The translations under genes and the position numbers were made by a program. Below, piece after piece: positions 1-5,761 of a DNA stretch of 6,327 nucleotides. Every line of letters starts with the position of its first letter. The stretch's first letter is position 1. Source of the stretch: Blastocatellia bacterium (GTDB lineage Bacteria > Acidobacteriota > Blastocatellia > Pyrinomonadales > Pyrinomonadaceae); the NCBI GenBank assembly GCA_013695495.1, contig JACDAK010000225.1:1-6327 (forward strand), in the 5' to 3' direction. Under the pieces are notes generated by a model. The model saw nothing but the letters and a program-made list of their open reading frames with translations, made no database searches and had not been told where the DNA came from.

Positions 1-597
1 GTCCATCACCTCGTTAACGCGCGGGCGTTTGCTTTCAGAAAAAAGTCTTATGAAGCCGTTCACGTACAAACGCGGCTCGGTTGCGATATAAACCGCAATA
101 AGAATCCCGATTAAAAGATTACCCACGATCCCGACTGTTGACGAAAAGACTCCGCCGACCCCTGAAAGCAGCGTCGGAATATCAACACGTTGTTTGATCG
201 TCTCGACGCTCGGCAGCTGCGCGATCAAAGTCCGTCCCCACTCGAACTGCGAGATATAGTTCGCCGCAAGCTGCGCCGACTGCGGCAATTGTTCCTGCAG
301 CACCCGCCCCTGTGCCGCAACGTTCGGGGCCAGCATGGCGATCGCCCCCGCCAACACAGTGAGAAGCAAGAGCGAAACCAGCAGCACCGCAAAGACCTCG
401 CGGATGTTAAGGTAACGCGCTGCCGGAATAGCCAGGCCGCGAAGGAACACTGCAAGAAGCGCGGCTGAGAACACCAACAGCAAAACGTCGATCGTATGAT
501 AAACAAGCAGGATCAACAACAATGCTGCTGTGACCATCATGATCGCCGTCAGCATTTGCTGTGCAAATGTCTTCTCGGTTTCAGGAACGTTGTGCAT
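1..597 (-). CDS. AI-2E/PerM (UPF0118) family membrane permease, N-terminal part, runs off the left edge
   Basis: Integral inner-membrane protein of the AI-2E transporter/PerM family. Members are associated with autoinducer-2 or small-metabolite export, and some with Na+/H+ antiport; the substrate here is unknown. The 199 visible residues begin MHNVPETEKTF. Hydrophobic segments lie at about 15-33, 37-56, 68-90 and 150-172, with a long polar, Gln-rich stretch at about 92-140. That two-TM, one-TM, periplasmic-domain, TM order is typical of the family, as is GNLLIGILIAVYIATEP (159-175). Family members are about 340-400 aa, so roughly half is missing beyond the window. The start is fixed by an in-frame TAA two codons upstream. 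The ATG lies 12 nt after the asd stop and has no clear Shine-Dalgarno, so translational coupling to asd is likely. Confident on family, not on function. Confidence 0.88.
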   Translation of the reverse strand, partial: MHNVPETEKTFAQQMLTAIMMVTAALLLILLVYHTIDVLLLVFSAALLAVFLRGLAIPAARYLNIREVFAVLLVSLLLLTVLAGAIAMLAPNVAAQGRVLQEQLPQSAQLAANYISQFEWGRTLIAQLPSVETIKQRVDIPTLLSGVGGVFSSTVGIVGNLLIGILIAVYIATEPRLYVNGFIRLFSESKRPRVNEVMD

Positions 598-609
598 GTC
601 TTAGATGAT

Positions 610-1647
610 TCAGATAATGCGTCTTTCTATGAGCAATTCTGCGTTCAAAATGGCCGAACCCGCCGCCCCTCGCACCGTGTTATGACTCAAAGCCACAAAA
701 CGATAATCGAAAACGTTATCGGGAAACAAGCGGCCAACCGTTATCGTCATTCCTGCCCCCCGGTCTCGGTCTAACCTCGGCTGCGGGCGCGATGGCTCGT
801 CGCAGACTTCAATGAAGTGTTTCGGCGACGAATGCAGTTCGAGCCCCGGAAATTCCACCATAGATTGGATCACTTCCTCAAGCGTCGAATTCTTCTTAAG
901 CTTCACTCGGACCGCCGCCGTGTGCCCGTCAAGCACGTGCACCCTGAAACACTGCGCCGAAACAGTAAAATCAGCCTTTTCTATTTGGCCGTCGCGGTAT
1001 GTTCCAAGTATCTTCTGAACCTCGGTCTCAACCTTCGGCTCCTCACCCGATATATAAGGAAGTACATTGTCCGCAATGTCCATGGCCGGAACCCCGGGAT
1101 AACCCGCACCCGAGATCGCCTGCAGCGTCGTCACGATCACAGACTCGATGCCGAATCGCCGTTCCAGCGCCGCCAGTGGCGGGGCAAAGCTCGCCACCGC
1201 GCAATTCGGGTTCGTTACAATGAATCCGTCACCATACCCACGCTTCTGCCGCTGAAAATCAATGAGGCGCAAATGGTCCGCATTTATCTCCGGAATAAGC
1301 AACGGAATATCGCCATCCATACGGTACGATGAAGAATTGCTGATCACCGGATAGCCCGCCCGGGCAAATTTCTCTTCCGTCTCGCGGGCCACGTTCGAAG
1401 GCAGGCTTGAAAACACGATGTCGCAATCAAGCGGCGGATCGATCGGCTCGACCATAATGTCCCGCACCGCAGGCGGAATGTCCCCGCACAATTTCCAAGC
1501 GCAGGCCTCAGCGTACGACTTGCCAGCCGAACGGTCGGACGCCGCAAGGGCAGTAATCTCAAACTGCGGATGCCCGTCGAGCAACTGAATAAAGCGCTGC
1601 CCCACAGTGCCCGTAGCTCCGAGAATTCCAACCCGATAAACTTTCAT
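610..1647 (-). CDS. asd: Aspartate-semialdehyde dehydrogenase, fungal/archaeal-type
   Basis: Cytosolic enzyme that reductively dephosphorylates L-aspartyl-4-phosphate with NADPH to L-aspartate-4-semialdehyde. This is the second step of the aspartate pathway to lysine/diaminopimelate, threonine and methionine. The 345-residue protein starts with a Rossmann dinucleotide-binding motif, GILGATGTVGQRF (7-19). The catalytic cysteine is Cys149 in TNPNCAVAS. A substrate-binding Arg235 and the probable catalytic base His242 lie in CFRVHVLDGHTAAVRV (233-248). The C-terminal NTVRGAAGSAILNAELL (323-339) closes the cofactor site. The motifs and length fit the branch found in archaea, fungi and several bacterial phyla rather than the E. 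coli-type enzyme. ATG at 1645-1647 is 23 nt from the aminotransferase stop, with a modest AAGG upstream. All expected active-site residues are present, so it should be functional. Confidence 0.95.
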   Translation of the reverse strand: MKVYRVGILGATGTVGQRFIQLLDGHPQFEITALAASDRSAGKSYAEACAWKLCGDIPPAVRDIMVEPIDPPLDCDIVFSSLPSNVARETEEKFARAGYPVISNSSSYRMDGDIPLLIPEINADHLRLIDFQRQKRGYGDGFIVTNPNCAVASFAPPLAALERRFGIESVIVTTLQAISGAGYPGVPAMDIADNVLPYISGEEPKVETEVQKILGTYRDGQIEKADFTVSAQCFRVHVLDGHTAAVRVKLKKNSTLEEVIQSMVEFPGLELHSSPKHFIEVCDEPSRPQPRLDRDRGAGMTITVGRLFPDNVFDYRFVALSHNTVRGAAGSAILNAELLIERRII

Positions 1648-1670
1648 ATTGTGGGCTAACCTTGTGAGAC

Positions 1671-2822
1671 CTATGCTCCGAGAGCTTCCTTCATCCGACG
1701 CACGCCTTCGGCCATCTTCTCTTCTGGGTTGCAGAACGAGATTCGCAGAAACCCCTTCGCCTCCGGTCCGAACGCCACGCCCGGCACCGTGATGACCCTA
1801 TTCGCAAGGCATTTCTCCGCGATCTCGATATCATCCCCTAACGGTCGCACGTCCAGCATCGTATAAAAAGCACCCTCCGGCGCCGTCGCACGCAACCCTA
1901 ACTGCGACGAAAGCAGGCCCACAATGTGGTCACCGCGTCTTTTATAAACTTTTCGAAACTCGGCCTTCGCTTCCTCTGCCTGATCCGTCCATCCCAAAAG
2001 CGCCGCTTTCTGCGTCATCGCATTCGCACAAACCGTCAAAAACCCATGCAGCACGTGGATGCCCTTCATTATCTCCGGCCTCGCGCTCGCAGCCCACCCG
2101 AGTCGCCACCCGGTCATGCTAAGCGATTTTGAAAGCCCGCTCACGATAACCGTCCGCTCATAAAACTCCGACGCCGAATGCGGCCGCTCCGTAAAATAAA
2201 GATCGCTGTAAATCTCATCAGAGATCAGATATATCCCCGTTCCATCCAATGCCGCCGCGATCTCCTTCAGATCAGACTCTGTCAGTATCTTCCCCGTCGG
2301 ATTCGACGGCGAGATCACCACCGCCGCTTTCGTCTTAGGGGTGATCGCTCGCTTAAATTCATCTATGTCAAAAGCAAAGTCCCGGTCCGCAGGCATCCTG
2401 TAATACGTGGGCGTACCCTGCGCGATCCTCACGCACGCGTCATACGCGGGGAAACAAGGGTCCGGCAGCAGCACTTCATCGCCGGCGTCAACGATCGTCA
2501 AAAGCGACGCCGTCATCGCTTCCTGCGACCCGCACGTCACCACTACGTCACTAAGCCCCAGTCCCAAATGAGGATATTGCCGCCCGATCAGCTCCCGAAG
2601 CGCCGGCAATCCCGGGTGCGACGTATATCCGTTCTGCTCATCACGCGTTACCCGAGCCGCCTCGTCGCGCAAAAACTGCGGGGTCGGCAGATCAGGCTCC
2701 CCTAAGCCAAAATTGATCGAATCCGGCAGCGCCCGCTCAAAAAACTGTCGTATAAGCGTCGGCTGTATCCCGCGCAGCCGCGACGGCAACTGAAACTCCG
2801 TCTGTTCAACTGTTTGTGTCAT
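1671..2822 (-). CDS. Class I (fold type I) PLP-dependent aminotransferase, aspartate/aromatic-aminotransferase-like
   Basis: A 383-residue cytosolic transaminase of the class I/II superfamily. The PLP-binding lysine is Lys232 in SGLSKSLSMTGWRLGW (228-243). Asp202 and Tyr205 in SDEIYSD contact the cofactor ring, and Asn174 lies in SPSNPTGK. Arg239 is the phosphate-binding arginine, and Arg360 in FLRISF binds the substrate alpha-carboxylate. GLGEPDLPTP (39-48) and NGYTSHPG (64-71) are further family hallmarks, and the length is typical. Its position directly before asd suggests a role in aspartate-family metabolism: aspartate formation from oxaloacetate and glutamate, or the N-succinyl-L,L-diaminopimelate aminotransferase (DapC) step. 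The latter is attractive because dapD is nearby, but sequence alone cannot separate these from alanine or aromatic aminotransferases. The ATG is 14 nt after the CsbD-like stop, which supports one operon. Confidence 0.92.
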   Translation of the reverse strand: MTQTVEQTEFQLPSRLRGIQPTLIRQFFERALPDSINFGLGEPDLPTPQFLRDEAARVTRDEQNGYTSHPGLPALRELIGRQYPHLGLGLSDVVVTCGSQEAMTASLLTIVDAGDEVLLPDPCFPAYDACVRIAQGTPTYYRMPADRDFAFDIDEFKRAITPKTKAAVVISPSNPTGKILTESDLKEIAAALDGTGIYLISDEIYSDLYFTERPHSASEFYERTVIVSGLSKSLSMTGWRLGWAASARPEIMKGIHVLHGFLTVCANAMTQKAALLGWTDQAEEAKAEFRKVYKRRGDHIVGLLSSQLGLRATAPEGAFYTMLDVRPLGDDIEIAEKCLANRVITVPGVAFGPEAKGFLRISFCNPEEKMAEGVRRMKEALGA

Positions 2823-2836
2823 TTCGAAATGGTAGG

Positions 2837-3076
2837 CTATTGATCGTCACGTCTGTTCGGCGGCTCGCTCGCTTCAAGATCTTCCTCGGTCTCCTCACGA
2901 AGCTCGCCGACCTCAACATTAAACTCACCTTCCGCCTCAGTCAGCGGATCAGCCGTAAGGACCCCGCCGATGCGCTGCACCTCACCGATTATCTTCTGCC
3001 CCAACCCGCTGATGTGTTCTTTCAATCCGCCGTGCTCTTCCACATCGTCTACAGTCAAATCATTATCCTCGTTCAT
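2837..3076 (-). CDS. Small acidic CsbD-like stress-response protein
   Basis: A 79-residue, strongly acidic, probably cytosolic protein. The middle part (about 18-60) has the CsbD-like pattern of a Gly-Lys segment (GLKEHISGLGQKIIGEV), then GGVLTADPLTEAEGE, then GELREE. CsbD/YjbJ proteins are short, abundant, general-stress-induced proteins of unknown biochemical role. The C-terminus (61-79) is a Glu/Asp-rich tail that looks disordered. ATG at 3074-3076 was chosen because family members usually begin with a short polar MN-type N-terminus. An ATG two codons upstream (3080-3082) is an equal structural option, and one at 3125-3127 would add a hydrophobic lead that looks non-coding. No Shine-Dalgarno is visible. 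It is the first gene of the aminotransferase-asd-permease cluster. The gene is likely real; the family link is moderate. Confidence 0.65.
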   Translation of the reverse strand: MNEDNDLTVDDVEEHGGLKEHISGLGQKIIGEVQRIGGVLTADPLTEAEGEFNVEVGELREETEEDLEASEPPNRRDDQ

Positions 3077-3084
3077 ACTCATAA

Positions 3085-3113
3085 ATAATATCAGCGATAA
3101 ACTTGCGTTCCAA
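3085..3113 (-). promoter_or_regulatory. Sigma70-like promoter of the CsbD-like/aminotransferase/asd operon
   Basis: Read on the minus strand, TTGGAA (3108-3113) is followed by exactly 17 nt and TATTAT (3085-3090), matching TTGACA at 4 of 6 and TATAAT at 5 of 6 positions. A start about 6-7 nt downstream would fall near 3078-3079. That is inside the ATGAGTATG cluster at the start of the CsbD-like gene and only 2-3 nt before its second ATG. The match is by eye, and the real start site is not shown. Confidence 0.5.
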
Positions 3114-3134
3114 CCACTCCGCGGCATCGCACCA

Positions 3135-3254
3135 TCAGGACCCGTAAATCAAACGTTGTTCTACCAAATAACATTTCTCTTCGATTTCTAATCCGATCCT
3201 AATCAAATCCAAAGGACTTCCCGCCCGGGCTGCGAATATCCTCGCATTACACAT
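3135..3254 (-). CDS. Doubtful 39-residue ORF in the divergent intergenic region
   Basis: An ORF starting MCNARIFAARAG and ending LVEQRLIYGS, stop TGA at 3135-3137. The middle reads as an amphipathic helix with a balanced charge pattern (LIRIGLEIEEKCYLVEQ), and codons often show the purine-first form of coding DNA. Against it: no Shine-Dalgarno, no recognised family, and an extended version to 3335 has an implausible basic/Cys-rich N-terminus. It lies upstream of the predicted operon promoter, so it would need its own promoter. Recorded as a candidate only. Confidence 0.2.
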   Translation of the reverse strand: MCNARIFAARAGSPLDLIRIGLEIEEKCYLVEQRLIYGS

Positions 3255-3337
3255 AATTAAAGTCTCGCAAATTCTAGCACAGTGTGTGAGCCGCTTTACT
3301 TTATGTTTTGAACTAACAAAAACTCTTTGGCCCATTT

Positions 3338-3343
3338 AGGAGG
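3338..3343 (+). promoter_or_regulatory. Strong Shine-Dalgarno of the secreted-protein gene
   Basis: AGGAGG lies 7 nt before the ATG at 3351, a perfect match at ideal spacing. It is much the best ribosome binding site in the window and fixes that start. It suggests efficient translation. Confidence 0.9.
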
Positions 3344-3350
3344 ATAGAAA

Positions 3351-3872
3351 ATGAAAACTAGATACACCGAGATACTCATTCGCGCCATGCTTTGCCTGAC
3401 ACTGCTCGCCGGAGCCTCGATTTCCGCGTTCGCCGGATTCCACGACGACGCTGCCTGCGTTGCGAACGCTGTGACACTGGAGCAGCTCAAGTCCGCACAA
3501 CAAGCTACGGCACGCTTCCAAAATACCCGGACAGCTGAAAGAGCGGGCTATATGAACATAGGACTGGAGGTCCCTAATATGGGTCACCACTGGGTCAACT
3601 TCGACCTCGTCGACAACGTATTCGAAGCAGACAAACCCGAAGCCCTCGTCTACGCAGATCTTGGCACCGGCCGTCTACAACTCGTAGCCGTCGAGTACCT
3701 CGCGCCGTATGATTCCGCCGGCCCGCCCGAGGGTTTTGTGGGGACATGTGACGGATGGAGCCCATTTACCCCGCCCGGAGGTTCGGAACCGGTTTTCTGG
3801 ACGCTCCATGCCTGGATCTGGCATGCGAATCTGAGCGGCACGTTTGCAAAGTTCAACCCGCTCATCCCCTGA
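3351..3872 (+). CDS. Secreted protein of an uncharacterised family (MGHHWVN / LHAWIW motifs)
   Basis: A 173-residue exported protein. Residues 1-28 form a Sec signal peptide: basic MKTRYTEILIR, hydrophobic core AMLCLTLLAGASIS, and probable signal peptidase I cleavage after AFA (28/29). Cys16 lies within the core without a proper lipobox, so it is probably not a lipoprotein. The mature part has VPNMGHHWVNFDLVD (74-88), KPEALVYADLGTGRLQLVAVEY (95-116), and a C-terminal FWTLHAWIWHANLSGTFAKFNP (149-170). These fit a family of bacterial secreted hypothetical proteins that I recall without an assigned function. Conserved-looking His79, His80, His153 and His158 with Trp/Asn neighbours could bind a metal or small ligand. 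Cys36 and Cys133 could form the only mature-chain disulfide. No plus-strand gene partner is obvious; it diverges from the asd operon. Function is unknown. Confidence 0.9.
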   Translation: MKTRYTEILIRAMLCLTLLAGASISAFAGFHDDAACVANAVTLEQLKSAQQATARFQNTRTAERAGYMNIGLEVPNMGHHWVNFDLVDNVFEADKPEALVYADLGTGRLQLVAVEYLAPYDSAGPPEGFVGTCDGWSPFTPPGGSEPVFWTLHAWIWHANLSGTFAKFNPLIP

Positions 3873-3932
3873 TCAAGATCGCGCTGCTCGCTCACACAGG
3901 GGCCGCAGCGCACTCCCACATTCGCGATTCTA

Positions 3933-4049
3933 ATGGAGTTCAAAGAACATTTTAATCGTTTTCTAATTATTTATCTCCCTGCTGTCTATATTCTCTCAAC
4001 ATTCGTCGATCAGCTTCTTCCGTTGCTAACGCCGAAACAGCAAGAATAA
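3933..4049 (+). CDS. Possible 38-residue single-pass membrane peptide
   Basis: A short ORF beginning MEFKEHFNRF, then a hydrophobic segment LIIYLPAVYILSTFV (about 11-25), then a polar tail ending TPKQQE. It could be a small membrane peptide or the signal-anchor start of a broken gene. The same reading frame stays open after its TAA (4047-4049) up to TGA at 4233, next to the frameshifted remnant described below. No Shine-Dalgarno is visible (the preceding bases are pyrimidine-rich), which weakens the case for a free-standing gene. Confidence 0.3.
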   Translation: MEFKEHFNRFLIIYLPAVYILSTFVDQLLPLLTPKQQE

Positions 4050-4083
4050 GCGCTAGACGGTCAAGGCATTTCCTGCCTGGTGA

Positions 4084-4419
4084 GGCCAGACAAAACCGCC
4101 GGCAGATGCGAAGCTTTCAGCCGCCCGTATGACCGCAATGCTAAACGCATATGCTCAACAATGGAGCAGGACGTATCTGGGCATATGTGCGTGGGACTCT
4201 TATTCGCTTCCGCTTTGGAATATCCAAAAAAATGACTTGGGCTTGCCCAGCTATCGTTACGGACCGCACATCTGGGCAGTTTACAAGACAACAAAGACGG
4301 TATGTGCTTTTTCGGGTCGCATTCGACCAGAGAAGAATACTCCGGAGCCGGAACCTACGGCCAAACGTACCTGAGCACAATGGACAACCGGACATATATC
4401 GACTGCGCAGCCGTCAAAT
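4084..4419 (+). pseudogene. Decayed or frameshifted orphan gene
   Basis: Two protein-like segments lie in different frames. In one frame, open from 4084 with an ATG at 4129, the translation includes AYAQQWSRTYLGICAWDSY and NDLGLPSYRYGPHIWAVY up to about 4284. In the next, 4287-4419 gives DNKDGMCFFGSHSTREEYSG and ends TYIDCAAVK before TAA. A single missing base near 4285 would join them into one product of about 97 residues from the 4129 ATG. The first frame otherwise stops at 4374 after a Pro/Glu/Arg-rich tail that looks non-coding. A run of seven A at 4226-4232 is a second possible slip site, because the frame used after 4287 is also open from 4050 to 4232 and is broken only by TGA at 4233. 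No family is recognised. It may be a true pseudogene or an assembly or sequencing indel. Confidence 0.4.
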
Positions 4420-4579
4420 AAACGAGTGCTTTTTACGGCAAACACCCAAGCGTTAGGTGAAGGAACGTCGGTCGGTAGTTGCCCATTCGGAGGTCGCGAA
4501 TCAACGCTCCCGTAGCCATTTAGATGCTCGCCCTCCCCACGGAGGCGAGCAGTATTCTCAACGAGCTGGTGAAACGAAA
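4420..4579 (+). other. Non-coding leader before the helical orphan gene
   Basis: This stretch is open in the frame of the next gene back to a GTG at 4457. The added 41 residues are rich in Arg, His and Ser with no domain character, and the stretch holds a strong hairpin (4526-4550) and a better start at 4580. I therefore read it as 5' untranslated or intergenic DNA that probably also contains the promoter. No clear -35/-10 pair was picked out. Confidence 0.45.
4526..4550 (+). promoter_or_regulatory. GC-rich hairpin in the leader of the 4580 gene
   Basis: Left arm GCTCGC (4526-4531), one bulged C, CTCC (4533-4536), loop CCAC, then GGAG (4541-4544) and GCGAGC (4545-4550). That makes ten base pairs with one bulge and a four-base loop. 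It ends 29 nt before the ATG at 4580. No T-tract follows, so it is not a standard intrinsic terminator on the plus strand. An mRNA-stabilising, attenuating or protein-binding leader element is possible. Confidence 0.5.
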
Positions 4580-5272
4580 ATGCTGGATTCGATTGTTAAA
4601 GTCTTCAATATTTGGAATAACTTCGACGACATAGCGTCGGTCGGCGAGATGGCGATGACGCAGGGAGCTTTAGAATTAGCTGATAAACAGATCGAGGCCG
4701 CCGCTTCGCGTTATGCCACCAACCGGGCAGATAAATCAATCCTCGACGACGTAAAGCGGCTGGAACGATATCTTGAAAACAAATTGGCATCACACACTTC
4801 AGTAACTGACTTCATCACAACAGATTTCGGCACAAAGAAAATGATACAGGCCCGACAATCGCTGTGGGCTCGCGATATATTCCTAAAGCTCAGGTACCTG
4901 CAAGCAATGGACATGTTGCCCGCCACGAGCTCAAAACCTTGGTCTGAACGGCGCCAGGCACTCCTCCGACAACGACACAACTACATCGCAATGACCCTCC
5001 AGTTCGAGGCCGTGGTCCGAGCAAAATCAAAAGACCTTAATGCCACGCGGAAATTTCAGGCGACGATTATGGGGATTGTAATGGGGGGCAATATAACTGA
5101 TGCAGACCTGCAAGTCCTTCAGCACGATATGGACGAACAAGAAGCGGATGCTGCTTCGGCTCAAATGATCATCAGTCGATTTGCCTTTCTCGCGAACGCT
5201 ACACACAAAACGGTCAAAAACCTCGATCGTGTGATTGCCGAAGGCGATACGCTGTCTCGGTCAAAGCGGTGA
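4580..5272 (+). CDS. Hypothetical all-helical soluble protein, 230 residues
   Basis: I do not recognise this protein. It starts MLDSIVKVFNIWNNFDDIAS and is predicted by eye to be almost wholly alpha-helical. Helices lie at about 22-46, 51-72, 85-113, 122-150, 155-168, 174-198 and 200-221, rich in Ala, Gln, Glu, Lys and Arg with heptad-like stretches. A short Gly-containing break, IMGIVMGGNITDAD (163-176), splits the last third. There is no signal peptide, convincing transmembrane segment or catalytic motif. ATG at 4580 was chosen over the upstream GTG (4457) because GGTGA at 4568-4572 sits 7 nt away and the longer N-terminus looks non-coding. Its stop overlaps the start of a 39-codon ORF in a TGATG arrangement. 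A helical-bundle, adaptor or self-assembling role is possible but unsupported. Confidence 0.75.
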   Translation: MLDSIVKVFNIWNNFDDIASVGEMAMTQGALELADKQIEAAASRYATNRADKSILDDVKRLERYLENKLASHTSVTDFITTDFGTKKMIQARQSLWARDIFLKLRYLQAMDMLPATSSKPWSERRQALLRQRHNYIAMTLQFEAVVRAKSKDLNATRKFQATIMGIVMGGNITDADLQVLQHDMDEQEADAASAQMIISRFAFLANATHKTVKNLDRVIAEGDTLSRSKR

Positions 5273-5391
5273 TGAAACGAAACGACATCGTCCGTTCTAC
5301 TTCCGTCTTTTACTTCGCGGCGAACGTCTTATTCGGGGGCGATCTCAAGCTCAGAGAAACAGAAGCCCATAGACTCTTACTATCGTACTGA
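5272..5391 (+). CDS. Possible 39-residue protein overlapping the preceding stop codon
   Basis: The ATG shares its A with the TGA stop of the helical orphan (TGATG at 5270-5274), the classic layout for stop-restart translational coupling. The product begins MKRNDIVRSTSVFYFAANVLF and continues GGDLKLRETEAHRLLLSY to TGA at 5389-5391. It has a basic N-terminus, a modestly hydrophobic middle and an amphipathic end. No family is recognised. The overlap favours a real gene; the small size and lack of recognised homology leave chance open. Confidence 0.35.
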   Translation: MKRNDIVRSTSVFYFAANVLFGGDLKLRETEAHRLLLSY

Positions 5392-5455
5392 GCGAAAAAG
5401 GAAATAGAGAACGTTGCCGCGCGGTAGCAGAACTAGAGCTGTCCTTGGATAAAAA

Positions 5456-5469
5456 GGGGTAAACACCCC
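5456..5469 (+). other. Short hairpin upstream of the small membrane-protein pair
   Basis: GGGGT (5456-5460), loop AAAC, ACCCC (5465-5469): a perfect 5-bp stem 26 nt before the ATG at 5496. A run of five A precedes it and no T-tract follows. Its distance from the AAAGGA ribosome site (5479-5484) would leave that site free. It may be a leader element, or chance. Confidence 0.25.
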
Positions 5470-5495
5470 CGTGCACACAAAGGACAATATTTGTT

Positions 5496-5738
5496 ATGGG
5501 AAATGTACCATTACTTTCATTCGCGATCCTGATCGCCATCATCGGCACGATATTAGCCCGATTTGTATCTGCCCGCTTATTGGGTACCAGGATCGAATGG
5601 CCACTTGCGGCCCTGATCGGTTTCGGCTCACTCATCGGAGGTATAGCGGCGATGATCGGATTCTCTTCGAATGCCCCGAATAGCACACTTTTTACGCTAC
5701 TTCCGTTCATAGTTTATTTCGCTGCCGCGGCAATCTGA
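5496..5738 (+). CDS. Small hydrophobic membrane protein, 80 residues, about three TM segments
   Basis: An 80-residue, very hydrophobic protein with likely membrane spans at about 5-25, 36-56 and 64-80. They are joined by a basic loop (ARFVSARLLGTR, 21-32) and a polar turn (SSNAPNST, 57-64). By the positive-inside rule the Arg-rich loop should face the cytoplasm. Gly-rich GFGSLIGGIAAMIGF (42-56) allows tight helix packing. No signal peptidase site or known family is recognised. AAAGGA at 5479-5484 precedes the ATG by 11 nt, a little far. It is followed after 23 nt by a second small membrane ORF on the same strand, so the two may form a pair. A channel or permease subunit, toxin-like peptide or envelope-stress protein are all possible and unproven. 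Confidence 0.68.
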   Translation: MGNVPLLSFAILIAIIGTILARFVSARLLGTRIEWPLAALIGFGSLIGGIAAMIGFSSNAPNSTLFTLLPFIVYFAAAAI

Positions 5739-5761
5739 CGAAACTCTTCGTAAAGACCGAA

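Noticed and set aside
817..1332. 171-codon plus-strand ORF inside asd
   Set aside because: Arg/His-rich antisense shadow of a confidently identified dehydrogenase.
2178..2705. 175-codon plus-strand ORF inside the aminotransferase
   Set aside because: Extremely Arg-rich shadow frame opposite a gene with all catalytic residues intact.
3278..3290. CACA/TGTG dyad as an operator for the secreted-protein gene
   Set aside because: Only four-base arms with low complexity; no paired promoter elements or second copy nearby.
4226..4232. Run of seven A before TGA as a programmed frameshift site
   Set aside because: No downstream stimulatory structure was seen and the product family is unknown; decay or sequence error is simpler. 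Kept only as a note within the remnant.
4457..4579. GTG-started N-terminal extension of the 230-residue protein
   Set aside because: The extra 41 residues are Arg/His/Ser-rich without domain character and cover the strong hairpin; ATG at 4580 has a GGTGA ribosome site at good spacing.
5351..5710. 119-codon minus-strand ORF
   Set aside because: Largely antisense to the 80-residue membrane protein; no family resemblance, and low-complexity Ser runs typical of a shadow frame.
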